Source: Chlorobiota bacterium
Lineage (GTDB): Bacteria > Bacteroidota > Bacteroidia > Flavobacteriales > Flavobacteriaceae
Reading direction: 5' to 3'
DNA length: 8,721 bases
Assembly (NCBI GenBank): GCA_013153655.1
Contig: JAADEB010000039.1
Coordinates: forward strand, 1-8,721
The position numbers and the translations under genes are program-made. Under the pieces are notes generated by a model that was not told the origin of the DNA, made no database searches, and saw only the letters and a program-made list of their open reading frames with translations. Shown piece after piece: positions 1-7,200 of the stretch (position 1 is its first letter; every line of letters begins with the position of its first letter).

Positions 1-44
1 CCGTTCCACGTTTCCCGAAATTCATTAAACCCTATTGGATTTAT

Positions 45-64
45 AGACGCGATAAATCGCGTCT
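45..64. repeat. Palindromic intergenic repeat, left copy
   Basis: AGACGCGA-TAAA-TCGCGTCT: an 8-bp perfect inverted repeat with a 4-base centre. The reverse complement of 47-66 is identical over 20 bases to 8627-8646 at the other end of the window, so the two copies bracket the operon in opposite orientation. Confidence 0.85.
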
Positions 65-88
65 CTACATTATATTCCGTTCCGTTTT

Positions 89-115
89 TAGACGCCCAAA
101 TTGGGGGCTATCTAC
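89..115. repeat. Degenerate palindrome related to the 45-64 module
   Basis: It starts TAGACGC and ends ATCTAC, as the 44-68 module starts TAGACGC and ends CTCTAC, but its centre is CCCAAATTGGG instead of CGATAAATCG. The arms pair imperfectly. It looks like a diverged sister module placed about 45 bases further on. Confidence 0.5.
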
Positions 116-151
116 GGTCCGTTTCGAACTGCAATGCGTTGCCGCTCTACT

Positions 152-183
152 ATTCACTAATTCACTAAATCACTATTTCACTA
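152..183. repeat. 8-base tandem repeat, four units
   Basis: Units are ATTCACTA (152-159), ATTCACTA (160-167), AATCACTA (168-175) and TTTCACTA (176-183). The last five bases (CACTA) are invariant and the first two vary. Confidence 0.85.
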
Positions 184-217
184 AATAAACCGTTTCCCAT
201 GTTCCGTTTCCCGAAAA
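183..217 (+). repeat. AAATAAACCGTTT...CCGAAAA block, left copy
   Basis: This 35-base block matches the reverse complement of 8548-8589 apart from three substitutions and one 7-base insertion (TTACCGT) in the right copy. CCGTTTCCC occurs twice inside it (190-198, 204-212). A partial third copy (GTTCCACGTTTCCCGAAA, 3-20) lies at the left window edge. Confidence 0.8.
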
Positions 218-220
218 AAT

Positions 221-249
221 CCCAAATCCTATATCCCAATCCCAAATCC
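221..249 (-). repeat. Degenerate CCCAAATCC tandem stretch
   Basis: CCCAAATCC occurs at 221-229 and 241-249, with TATCCCAAT between them. It is the same C-tract motif as at 392-428 but less regular. On the minus strand it gives three GGG and two GG runs. Confidence 0.6.
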
Positions 250-256
250 GAAAAAA

Positions 257-300
257 TTCTCCGTGTCCTCTGCGCCTTCTTGGTGTTCTCCGTGGTGAAA
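257..300 (-). repeat. CACGGAGAA-type intergenic element
   Basis: On the minus strand this reads TTTCACCACGGAGAACACC, then AAGAAGGCGCAGAGGACACG and GAGAA. The 9-mer TTCTCCGTG (plus strand) occurs twice, at 257-265 and 286-294. I recall closely similar 'CACCACGGAGACACAGAG'-like strings as intergenic repeats in many unrelated environmental bacteria; that recollection is unverified. Confidence 0.55.
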
Positions 301-306
301 ACCTAA

Positions 307-323
307 TTCCGCCGAAGGCGGAA
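307..323. repeat. Small perfect hairpin TTCCGCC-GAA-GGCGGAA
   Basis: A 7-bp inverted repeat with a 3-base centre. On the plus strand it is followed by A, and on the minus strand by AATTAGG, so neither strand gives a terminator U-run. Probably another palindromic repeat module. Confidence 0.6.
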
Positions 324-326
324 AAA

Positions 327-354
327 AGCTAACAGCTAATGGCTAATGGCTAAA
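327..354. repeat. 7-base tandem repeat, GGCTAAT type, four units
   Basis: Units are AGCTAAC (327-333), AGCTAAT (334-340), GGCTAAT (341-347) and GGCTAAA (348-354), followed by AGCTTG. GCTAA is constant. Confidence 0.8.
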
Positions 355-391
355 AGCTTGTGTACTAACATCCTACCTTGTAAGATATTCA

Positions 392-428
392 CCCAAAACC
401 CAACTCCCAACTCCCAAATCCCAAATCC
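392..428 (-). repeat. 7-base C-tract array; G-quadruplex motif on the minus strand
   Basis: CCC tracts lie at 392-394, 399-401, 406-408, 413-415 and 420-422, each 7 bases apart, with CC at 427-428. On the minus strand this gives five GGG tracts separated by loops of exactly four bases, which meets the standard G-quadruplex pattern. It touches the terminator U-run (429-436). Confidence 0.8.
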
Positions 429-462
429 AAAAAAAACCGCCCGGCCCCAAAAGACCGGACGG
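429..462 (-). terminator. Rho-independent terminator of the act operon
   Basis: Read on the minus strand, a 10-bp stem (462-453 paired with 446-437) with a 6-base loop is followed directly by eight U residues (436-429). Two of the pairs are G-U. On the plus strand the same positions become C-A mismatches, so the hairpin is only fully paired in the transcript from the act strand. It begins 25 bases after the actF stop. Confidence 0.93.
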
Positions 463-487
463 CATAAAGCATAAGTTTTTCTCCGCA

Positions 488-1687
488 TCAGTGCGGGATA
501 TGGTGGAATAAACTTTCTTCCAAATACGGATGATTGACGGGCAAGATGTATTTGCGTTTGGCTAGGGCACTGAAAGTTACGTAAACGAACAGGCCCGTAA
601 AGCCGAGCAACATGCCCAATTCAATCCACCCGAAAACGGGATGTTTCATCGTATCGGGATATACCATGAGGTAGTGTTCCAAGTATTTGCCCAAGAGGAA
701 CACAAAGGCCGCCGTGCCCAAAATTTTGTAATTGGTCGCCATTTTGTTCCAAAGCGTCAAGGCGAAAGGAATGGCGAAATTCAAGATGATGGACAGGATA
801 AACAGCGGCTCGGAAAAATGGAAACGGCGCAGGTAAAAATATTCCGTTTCTTCGGGAATATTGCCGTACCAAATGAGCATATATTGGAAATACCAGGCAT
901 ACCCGAACAATATGGAGCCCATGAACACGTATTTGGATAAATCGTGCCAGTGCGAGCGGTTCATAAACGGATAGTATCCTTTCTTATACAAATAAATGAT
1001 GACCAAAATAATAGCCGCCGCCGAATGCACGAAGGCCGAAATGATTTCCTTCACCGGGAAAATATGGCTGAACCACATGGGTTCTATACTCATCATCCAG
1101 TCGATGGAAGCGAAAATAAAGGTCAGCGACCATACGAAAATATAAACGCGGGAATAATACCACGATTTGCGGAACCATTTCATGGCATTTTCCTTGTCTT
1201 CGTCTTCCTTTTTGGAATATTTAATCAGCACCTGCATGACCAAGTACCACAAAATGAAATAGACAATCACGCGGACAAAGAAAAAGCCGATGTTCAAATA
1301 TCCCGTTTTTTCGTGCAAATGATGGCCTATGAATTTAAGCGTATAAGCATCGAAATGCGCTTGCGGGTCGGCCCAGGGATAAATGATTTTGATACCCAGC
1401 GTAAACACAATCAACATGATGGCAAAACCGGGTATGAGGTAGCTGAACATGGCTTCGGGCACACGCTTAAAGGCGGCGCTCCATCCGGCTTCGGTGATGT
1501 ATTGAATGGCCATCCAGAATGCCGCACCCAAAGACAAGGTCAAAAAGAAATAATTGTGGTATAATAAAGAGGACAAGGTCCGTTCTTTATCGACAAAAAA
1601 ACCGATGATGCTCACAATCAAGCCGATGGCTATCAAAACAAGCGAGGCCGTTTTCAGTTTTTTCGGGAATTCGAATTTTCTTTCCAT
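488..1687 (-). CDS. actF: Alternative Complex III subunit ActF, second NrfD-like integral membrane protein
   Basis: A 399-residue polytopic protein with about ten predicted membrane helices (roughly 13-31, 46-64, 80-103, 130-155, 180-199, 213-234, 252-273, 290-312, 321-343 and 351-373). It is distantly related to ActC but shorter. Motifs that mark ActF are SIDWMMSIEPMWFSHIFPV (193-211), QYMLIWYGNIPEET (268-281) and the C-terminal NHPYLEESLFHH (385-396). It is the last membrane subunit of ACIII; whether it binds quinol or conducts protons is unsettled for the family, so I assign only a structural membrane role. It has no obvious ribosome site, only an A/T-rich leader after the actE stop. It is the final gene of the operon: its TGA is followed 25 bases later by a strong terminator hairpin. 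Confidence 0.95.
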   Translation of the reverse strand: MERKFEFPKKLKTASLVLIAIGLIVSIIGFFVDKERTLSSLLYHNYFFLTLSLGAAFWMAIQYITEAGWSAAFKRVPEAMFSYLIPGFAIMLIVFTLGIKIIYPWADPQAHFDAYTLKFIGHHLHEKTGYLNIGFFFVRVIVYFILWYLVMQVLIKYSKKEDEDKENAMKWFRKSWYYSRVYIFVWSLTFIFASIDWMMSIEPMWFSHIFPVKEIISAFVHSAAAIILVIIYLYKKGYYPFMNRSHWHDLSKYVFMGSILFGYAWYFQYMLIWYGNIPEETEYFYLRRFHFSEPLFILSIILNFAIPFALTLWNKMATNYKILGTAAFVFLLGKYLEHYLMVYPDTMKHPVFGWIELGMLLGFTGLFVYVTFSALAKRKYILPVNHPYLEESLFHHIPH

Positions 1688-1693
1688 AATTGC

Positions 1694-2269
1694 TTATTTT
1701 ACTTTAAATCCGTTTTTAATGTAGTTTACGATACGCCAGCGGTCGTCCGGGCGGATTTGACTGCCATGGGCACCCATAATGGCCGAACCCATGGTGATGA
1801 CGTGATAAATTTCCCCGTCGGGATAGCCGCGCACCAAATCCGTATTGAGGTTGGCCGGCGGAACGGGATACAATTTCTTTTTATACAACGTGTTCGTATC
1901 CTTCGTTACCATTCCCATACCGTCTTTTCCGTGGCACACCGCACAGTAAATATCGTACATTTGTTTGCCCCGTGCCAGGTTTTTGGCGTCCATCGGAATG
2001 GGATTTTTGAGTTTTTCGCCCGCTTTTTTCCGGTCGGCCAGTTTGTTCGTGAACGGATAGGGCGGTTCCGCGTCCCGGGCGATACTGCCGGCGGGAACGG
2101 TCTGCAAGGTTTTTCCGTCGGGCATGTTGGGATTGGGTGCGTAGCTTTCGTATGCTTTGGAATAATACATATCGAATGCCCCCATGTAATCCCACTGGGT
2201 TTTTTCCTGGTAATGGTTACATGCCGACAAAATAACCGCCAAACTGATTATGCTGATGAATTTTTTCAT
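1694..2269 (-). CDS. actE: Alternative Complex III subunit ActE, monoheme cytochrome c lipoprotein
   Basis: 191 residues. The N-terminus MKKFISIISLAVILSAC is a lipoprotein signal with lipobox LSAC, so Cys17 is probably lipidated and the protein is held on the periplasmic face. A Pro-rich stretch (45-95) is followed by a class I cytochrome c domain with one heme site, CAVCHGKDGMG (CXXCH at 109-113). The likely sixth ligand is Met165 in MGSAIMGAHGSQI; Met160 is the alternative. A C-terminal helix (RWRIVNYIK) is typical of the fold. In ACIII this heme works alongside those of ActA and may be an exit point to the terminal oxidase or a soluble cytochrome. The upstream sequence is A-rich with no Shine-Dalgarno match, which is common in Bacteroidota. 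Six bases separate it from actF. Confidence 0.95.
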   Translation of the reverse strand: MKKFISIISLAVILSACNHYQEKTQWDYMGAFDMYYSKAYESYAPNPNMPDGKTLQTVPAGSIARDAEPPYPFTNKLADRKKAGEKLKNPIPMDAKNLARGKQMYDIYCAVCHGKDGMGMVTKDTNTLYKKKLYPVPPANLNTDLVRGYPDGEIYHVITMGSAIMGAHGSQIRPDDRWRIVNYIKNGFKVK

Positions 2270-2280
2270 GATTTGCTTTT

Positions 2281-2793
2281 TTAATCTTCAATATCGACTT
2301 CCTGAATATCAATGGCGCCGGTTTCCTTGAAAATTTCTTCGGCTACGGCCACCTTCGGACCGGCTTGATTTTTATCCACAAACACAATCATTTTGTCATC
2401 GTGCATGCCGGGATAAAAGAATTTAATTTTTTTCCACGGATACAAACGTTCTTGGTGGAAAAATGTTCCGGTAGTCAATAATACCACCGTCAATACCATG
2501 CCCACGAACAGCAGGATGACAAACGTAAGCGAGATATTCGGCTTGCCGCCGATGTTCAGCGGATAATCCACCGCAAAGGTGTAATACAACCCCCAAAGGA
2601 TACTGAGCACGGCAAAAAGACCGTAGAGAAATGCCAAAAACTGGATGTTGGAATGTATGTGCAATTTTTCAAACAATTCTTCAATCACAAAGGGAGTTGT
2701 AACGTCTTCCACCGGCACTTCGTTTTCCACTAACCGGTCAACGCCTTCCATTAATTTAACGTCGTCGTCGTAAACGCCTATTAATTTTTTCAT
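2281..2793 (-). CDS. actD: Alternative Complex III subunit ActD (DUF3341 family)
   Basis: A 170-residue protein beginning MKKLIGVYDDDVKLMEGVDR. It has a soluble N-terminal part (1-48), two membrane helices (about 50-73 and 87-109) joined by a short loop holding GGKP, and a C-terminal soluble part (110-170). This layout is that of the DUF3341 subunit found only with ACIII and related complexes, where it contacts ActC; its exact role is not known. The frame stays open upstream to 3051, but that stretch overlaps actC by more than 250 bases and reads as low-complexity shadow sequence. The ATG at 2793 forms the ATGA overlap with the actC stop and starts with the family-like sequence, so it was chosen. 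No cysteine is present, so it carries no metal cluster or heme. Eleven bases precede actE. Confidence 0.93.
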   Translation of the reverse strand: MKKLIGVYDDDVKLMEGVDRLVENEVPVEDVTTPFVIEELFEKLHIHSNIQFLAFLYGLFAVLSILWGLYYTFAVDYPLNIGGKPNISLTFVILLFVGMVLTVVLLTTGTFFHQERLYPWKKIKFFYPGMHDDKMIVFVDKNQAGPKVAVAEEIFKETGAIDIQEVDIED

Positions 2794-4208
2794 TTGACTA
2801 ATTTTTTCTCGAATATGTCGTAAACGCTCATTTCCACGGTCAAGCTGGTTTGACGTTTGGCTTGTTGTTTCAATTCGTTCATGGCCATAATCGGCAGGAA
2901 GCGCATGAACGACAATACGCCTACGCCGAACATACCCAGCGTTCCGAGATAAATCCAAATATCCACTTTGGTGGGATGGTATTCGCCCCAGTTGGCAGGG
3001 AGGAAATCCTGTGCCGTGGGCGGGATAACGATATTGTAGCGTTCGAGCCACATACCGATGTTGATGATGATGGAAATGATGAACAACGTCAACAGGTTAC
3101 GCCGTATTTTTCTAAACCAGAACAATTGCGGCACGAAGGCGTTGAAAATCACCATACCCCAGTAAGTCAATGCATAATCGCCCTTGAGATACATTTCGAG
3201 GAATACGTGTTTTTCGTAAGGGCTGGCCGAATAGTAGGCGATGAATTCTTCAATCAAGTAGGCCGAACCCATAATCAAACTCACGAACATGATGATACGG
3301 GCGATGGCGTCCAAGTGGTCGTCGGTAACGTAATCTTCCAATTTATAGACTTTGCGGATGATAATCATGAGGGTAAGCACCATGGCGAAACCCGAAAAGA
3401 TAGCCCCCACCACAAAGAAAGGCGGGAAAATGGTTTCGTGCCAACCCGGTAATACCGAAGCCGCAAAGTCGGTGGATACGATGGAGTGAACCGAGATTAC
3501 CAACGGTGCCGCCAATCCGCCGATGATGATGACCGCATCTTCAAACCGGCGCCAGCTTTTCAAATGTCCCACAAATCCCAAGCTCAAAGCATGGAAAATT
3601 TTCTTTTTAATACCGGTGGAGCGGTCGCGGATGGTGGCAAAATCCGGTATCATACCGAGATACCAGAACAATGCCGAAGTGGTCAGGTAGGTGGTGATGG
3701 CGATAACGTCCCATAGGAGCGGCGAGTCCCAGTTGACCCACAAGCCGCGGGTGTTGGGTCCGTAAGGGAAAATAAACATTTCGTCCCACGCACGCCCTAC
3801 GTGAATGGCCGGGAACAAACCGGCCGCCAATACGGCGAAAATGGTCATGGCTTCCGCCGCACGGTTAATGGACGTCCGCCATTTTTGGCGCAATACCAAC
3901 AAAAAGATGGAAAAAGCCGTACCGGCATGACCGATACCGATCCACCATACGAAGTTGATAATCGCCCATCCCCATGCAGTTTGGTTATTGTTCCCCCACA
4001 TACCGATACCTTTGGCAATGGTCAAGGGAACATAATAACCCAAACCGATACTCATCAGAATAAACGAAATGATGAATGCAATCCACCACCATAAGGGAGC
4101 TTGATACCAATGTTTGTGTCTTTCCTGATGGCGTAAAATATCCCGCGTAATGTCCCCGTAGGATTTATTACCGAGAATAAGTTCGCCCCGAACTGATTTT
4201 TTATACAT
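2790..4208 (-). CDS. actC: Alternative Complex III subunit ActC, NrfD/polysulfide reductase-like integral membrane protein
   Basis: A 472-residue polytopic protein of the NrfD/PsrC family with about ten predicted membrane helices (first at about 39-62, last at about 415-441) and a short cytoplasmic N-terminus. In ACIII, ActC is the subunit that carries the quinol site and touches the ActB iron-sulfur domain. Family-like motifs are GIGHAGTAFS (91-100), HVGRAW (136-141), WDSPLLWD (160-167) and VHSIVSTDFA (240-249). The His and Asp residues in or near the membrane (His94, His136, Asp161, Asp167, His241, Asp247) are candidates for quinol or proton handling; that role is inference. AAAGG lies four bases before the ATG. 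Its TGA overlaps the actD ATG as ATGA, so translation of the two is probably coupled. Very confident as an NrfD-like ACIII subunit by motifs and position directly after actB. Confidence 0.96.
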   Translation of the reverse strand: MYKKSVRGELILGNKSYGDITRDILRHQERHKHWYQAPLWWWIAFIISFILMSIGLGYYVPLTIAKGIGMWGNNNQTAWGWAIINFVWWIGIGHAGTAFSIFLLVLRQKWRTSINRAAEAMTIFAVLAAGLFPAIHVGRAWDEMFIFPYGPNTRGLWVNWDSPLLWDVIAITTYLTTSALFWYLGMIPDFATIRDRSTGIKKKIFHALSLGFVGHLKSWRRFEDAVIIIGGLAAPLVISVHSIVSTDFAASVLPGWHETIFPPFFVVGAIFSGFAMVLTLMIIIRKVYKLEDYVTDDHLDAIARIIMFVSLIMGSAYLIEEFIAYYSASPYEKHVFLEMYLKGDYALTYWGMVIFNAFVPQLFWFRKIRRNLLTLFIISIIINIGMWLERYNIVIPPTAQDFLPANWGEYHPTKVDIWIYLGTLGMFGVGVLSFMRFLPIMAMNELKQQAKRQTSLTVEMSVYDIFEKKLVK

Positions 4209-4219
4209 AATCCTTTATT

Positions 4220-7200
4220 TTATGCGTTTGTATGATGTTCGCCTTCCGCATGGTGTCCTTCACCGTGATTTTCGATGCTGTAATCAAAAGCCACATGGTC
4301 ATTGTTGCGGACTTTCGTCAAATAAACCACACTCGGCAGGGTGTGTAATTCTTCCAGCAATCCGTATGCGCGCGGGTCGTCAAAGAGCTTGATTACCCGG
4401 GCATTCGGGTCGTTGGTATCGCCGAAGGTTATGGCGCCCGTAGGACAAGCCTGTTCGCAAGCCAGTTTGATTTCGCCGTCTTTAAGCGGCCGTCCTTCGA
4501 TTTTGGCGCGCAATTTTCCTTCCTGGATACGTTGGATACACATGGTACATTTTTCCACCACGCCCCGTTGACGTACCACCACGTCCGGGTTCAAGACCAT
4601 GCGTTTAACATCGTCGTTAAAGAGGTAATTATAATCGCCGCCTTCCACGAAATTGTACCAGTTAAACCGGCGTACTTTGTAAGGGCAGTTGTTCATACAG
4701 TAGCGCGTACCGATACAACGGTTGTAAGCCATGGAGTTCAAACCTTCGTTGGTGTGTGGCGTGGCGGCTACCGGACATACGTTTTCGCAAGGCGCGTTAT
4801 CACAATGCTGACACATGACCGGCTGATGCACCACTTCGGGATTTTCCTGTATGGGCGAATGCAGTTCGTTCTCTTCCTGTGCATAGTACCGGTCGATACG
4901 GAGCCAATGCATAATCCGTTTTTTCTTCACTTCTTCCTTGCCCACAATGGCGATGTTGTTTTCCACTTGACAAGCCACGATACAAGCGGAACAACCGGTA
5001 CACTTGTTCAAATCGATGGCCATACCCCAGTGGTGTCCGGGATATTTTTCCGGATCGTAGCCGTATTTATATAAGGTAAGATGTTTGAGGTTTTTGAGAT
5101 AGAATTGATGTTTTTCGTTGCCGTGAGCAGGGTCTTTTTTCCAGTTTTCCAAAGTGGTTTCGCGCACGATGTCGCGTCCTTCCATGGTGTGATGTGTTTG
5201 GGTGGATGCGATGGAATAAGTCTTGCCCGTTTTTTCCACGCTCACCGGAATGCGGGTATATTGCCGCAGGCCGTCTTTTAGTCCCGTAAATCCGGTTACG
5301 GCTTTTCCTATGCCGTCGCCGATGGGACCCACGCCTTTACGTCCGTAGCCCATGGCAATACCGATGGTAGAGCTGTCTTGTCCGGGTTGAATGACCACGG
5401 GCAATTCCACTTCCACATTTCCGGCTTTTACTTTCACCACGTCTTCCTGTTGCAAGCCTTTTTCTTTGGCATATTGCGGCGAAACGCTCACGTAGTTATC
5501 CCATACCACTTTGGTTACCGGATCGGGAAGTTCCTGCAACCACGGGTTGTTGGCGTATTTACCGCTTTGAATATGCACTTTTTGGTAAATCACCAATTCA
5601 TCGCCTTGCGGTTTGTTGAATTGCAGGAGTTTATCCTGGTTGGCGTTGATGTAAGCAAAGCCGCCCGTAACGGGTTCTTCCGTCAAATTGGCGGTGGCGG
5701 TTTCGCCTTCGGTATTTTCCGTTCCGGTTTGTTGGCTGAGGGTGGCTTTGAAAATGCCGTTTTGGAGGGATTTTACCCAAAATTCGTTGAAATCGGCATA
5801 ACCGGCCGCATTGGGATAGAGGTTTTCTTCCCAGTATTTTTGTACATAAGCTTGATAATCACCGGGAATTTGAAGGATTTGCATCAGCACTTCGGCCGGA
5901 TGTTTCGTATCCCATAATTTGTTGATAACGGGTTGTTGCAATTGGAACGTATCCGCATAAGGCCGGGCGTCGCCCCAAGCTTCCAAATAATGGCTGTTGG
6001 CCAAAACGTAAGTTACATTTTGCGCCGTTTCGTCCAAACGGTCGGCAAATGCGGCCGAAAGCTTCAGTTTTTTAACGGCTTGCTTGGTTTTGTCGTCCAA
6101 AGGATATTCGTAAAAAGGATTGATATTGTGGAACAATACGCCGCCCGCTTGTCCGTTGCGAATGTTTTGGAAGGCTTCGGACAGCTTGCGGTCGTCTCCT
6201 TGATAAACTAAGAAAGGTCGTTCCGTATTGAGGGTTTTGCCGTAATTGTCGAGCATTTTGTTAATGCCCGCCACCAAGGTTTGAATACCCGTGTCGTTGG
6301 TGCCGGAAACCACCAAGGATTGTCCTTTGTTGTTCAACAAATCTTTGGCAATGGCGCTTACGTCTTTGTCGCATTTGGGTGCGTTGACGGGTGCATTGCC
6401 GGTGGCTTTGGCGATTTCGTTATACAATTTGGCCACGAATTTGAGCTCTTGGGCGGGTTTGATGATAATCCGTTTGTCGGCATTGGTGCCCGTCAAACTC
6501 ATCAAGCTTTCCACCTGATAATGTCTGGACATGTCTTTTTTGCCGCCGGTAAGGTCGCGCCCTTTGGCATATTGCCCCGAGAATTCCACGGGCGACAACC
6601 ACGTGCCGAGGAAATCGGCGTTGATGCCCACAATCACTTTGGCTTTGTCGAATGCATAAGAAGGAATAACTTCCTTGCCGAACAGGTTTTTGTGTGCCGT
6701 CCGTAAGGCGGTATAATCCACCGGGTCGGCAAAAACGAATTCGACGTTAGGGTATTTTTCTTTAAAGCTTTCCAAAATTTTGTTGAAGGAAGGGCTGTTT
6801 ACCGTGGAGCTGATGAAATAGACCTTTTCGTTGGCGGCGGAAAGTTCGTCCAATTTGGCTTTGATTTCGTTAATGACCGTTTTCCACGAGGCTTTTTTGC
6901 CGTTTTTCAAAGGATGCTGCAACCGTGCCGTATCGTATAAATCCAACACGCTTGCCTGCATGATGGCGTTGGTGCCGGGATAATCGGTCAAATCGTTAGG
7001 TTCGATTTTAATGGGACGTCCGTCGCGCACCTTCACCAAAAAGCTGCCGTAGGTATAGCCGTCGTTCATGACGGTGGCGTAGTAGTTTGCCACGCCGGGC
7101 GTGATATTTTCCGGGCGTATTAAATAAGGTATGGCTTTACGCACCGGTTGCCGGCAGCTGGTGGCCGCTACGGCAAATGCCGTGGAAAATCCCAACAGTT

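Larger units (their letters stand above)
1..428. other. Gene-free repeat-mosaic intergenic region downstream of the operon
   Basis: No credible gene is present. The stretch beyond the terminator is built from short repetitive modules listed separately: CGTTTCCCGAAA blocks (9-20, 205-216), a palindrome (45-64) and a degenerate relative (89-115), an 8-base tandem array (152-183), a CCCAAAT-rich stretch (221-249), a CTCCGTG element (257-300), a small hairpin (307-323), a 7-base tandem array (327-354) and the C-tract array (392-428). The rest (116-150, 358-391) shows nothing clear beyond a CTCTAC ending at 145-150 shared with the palindrome modules. Confidence 0.8.

Noticed and set aside
152..183. 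CRISPR array from the short tandem repeats
   Set aside because: Units are 7-8 bases with no spacers between them, and no cas genes are near.
307..323. Hairpin as a second terminator
   Set aside because: No U-run follows on either strand; the A-run on the plus side and AATTAGG on the minus side do not fit.
944..1564. A 206-codon open frame on the plus strand opposite actF
   Set aside because: It is antisense to a strongly supported gene, its protein is rich in His, Gln, Asn and Arg as expected from a shadow frame, and it has no recognisable domain, promoter or ribosome site.
1757..2284. A plus-strand open frame opposite actE, with two similar ones at 2850-3452 and 5378-5917
   Set aside because: All lie antisense to well-recognised act genes and have shadow-frame composition.
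2794..3051. Longer N-terminus for ActD starting at 3051
   Set aside because: It would overlap actC by over 250 bases, and the extra residues resemble no ActD. The start at 2793 forms the ATGA junction and gives the expected family N-terminus.
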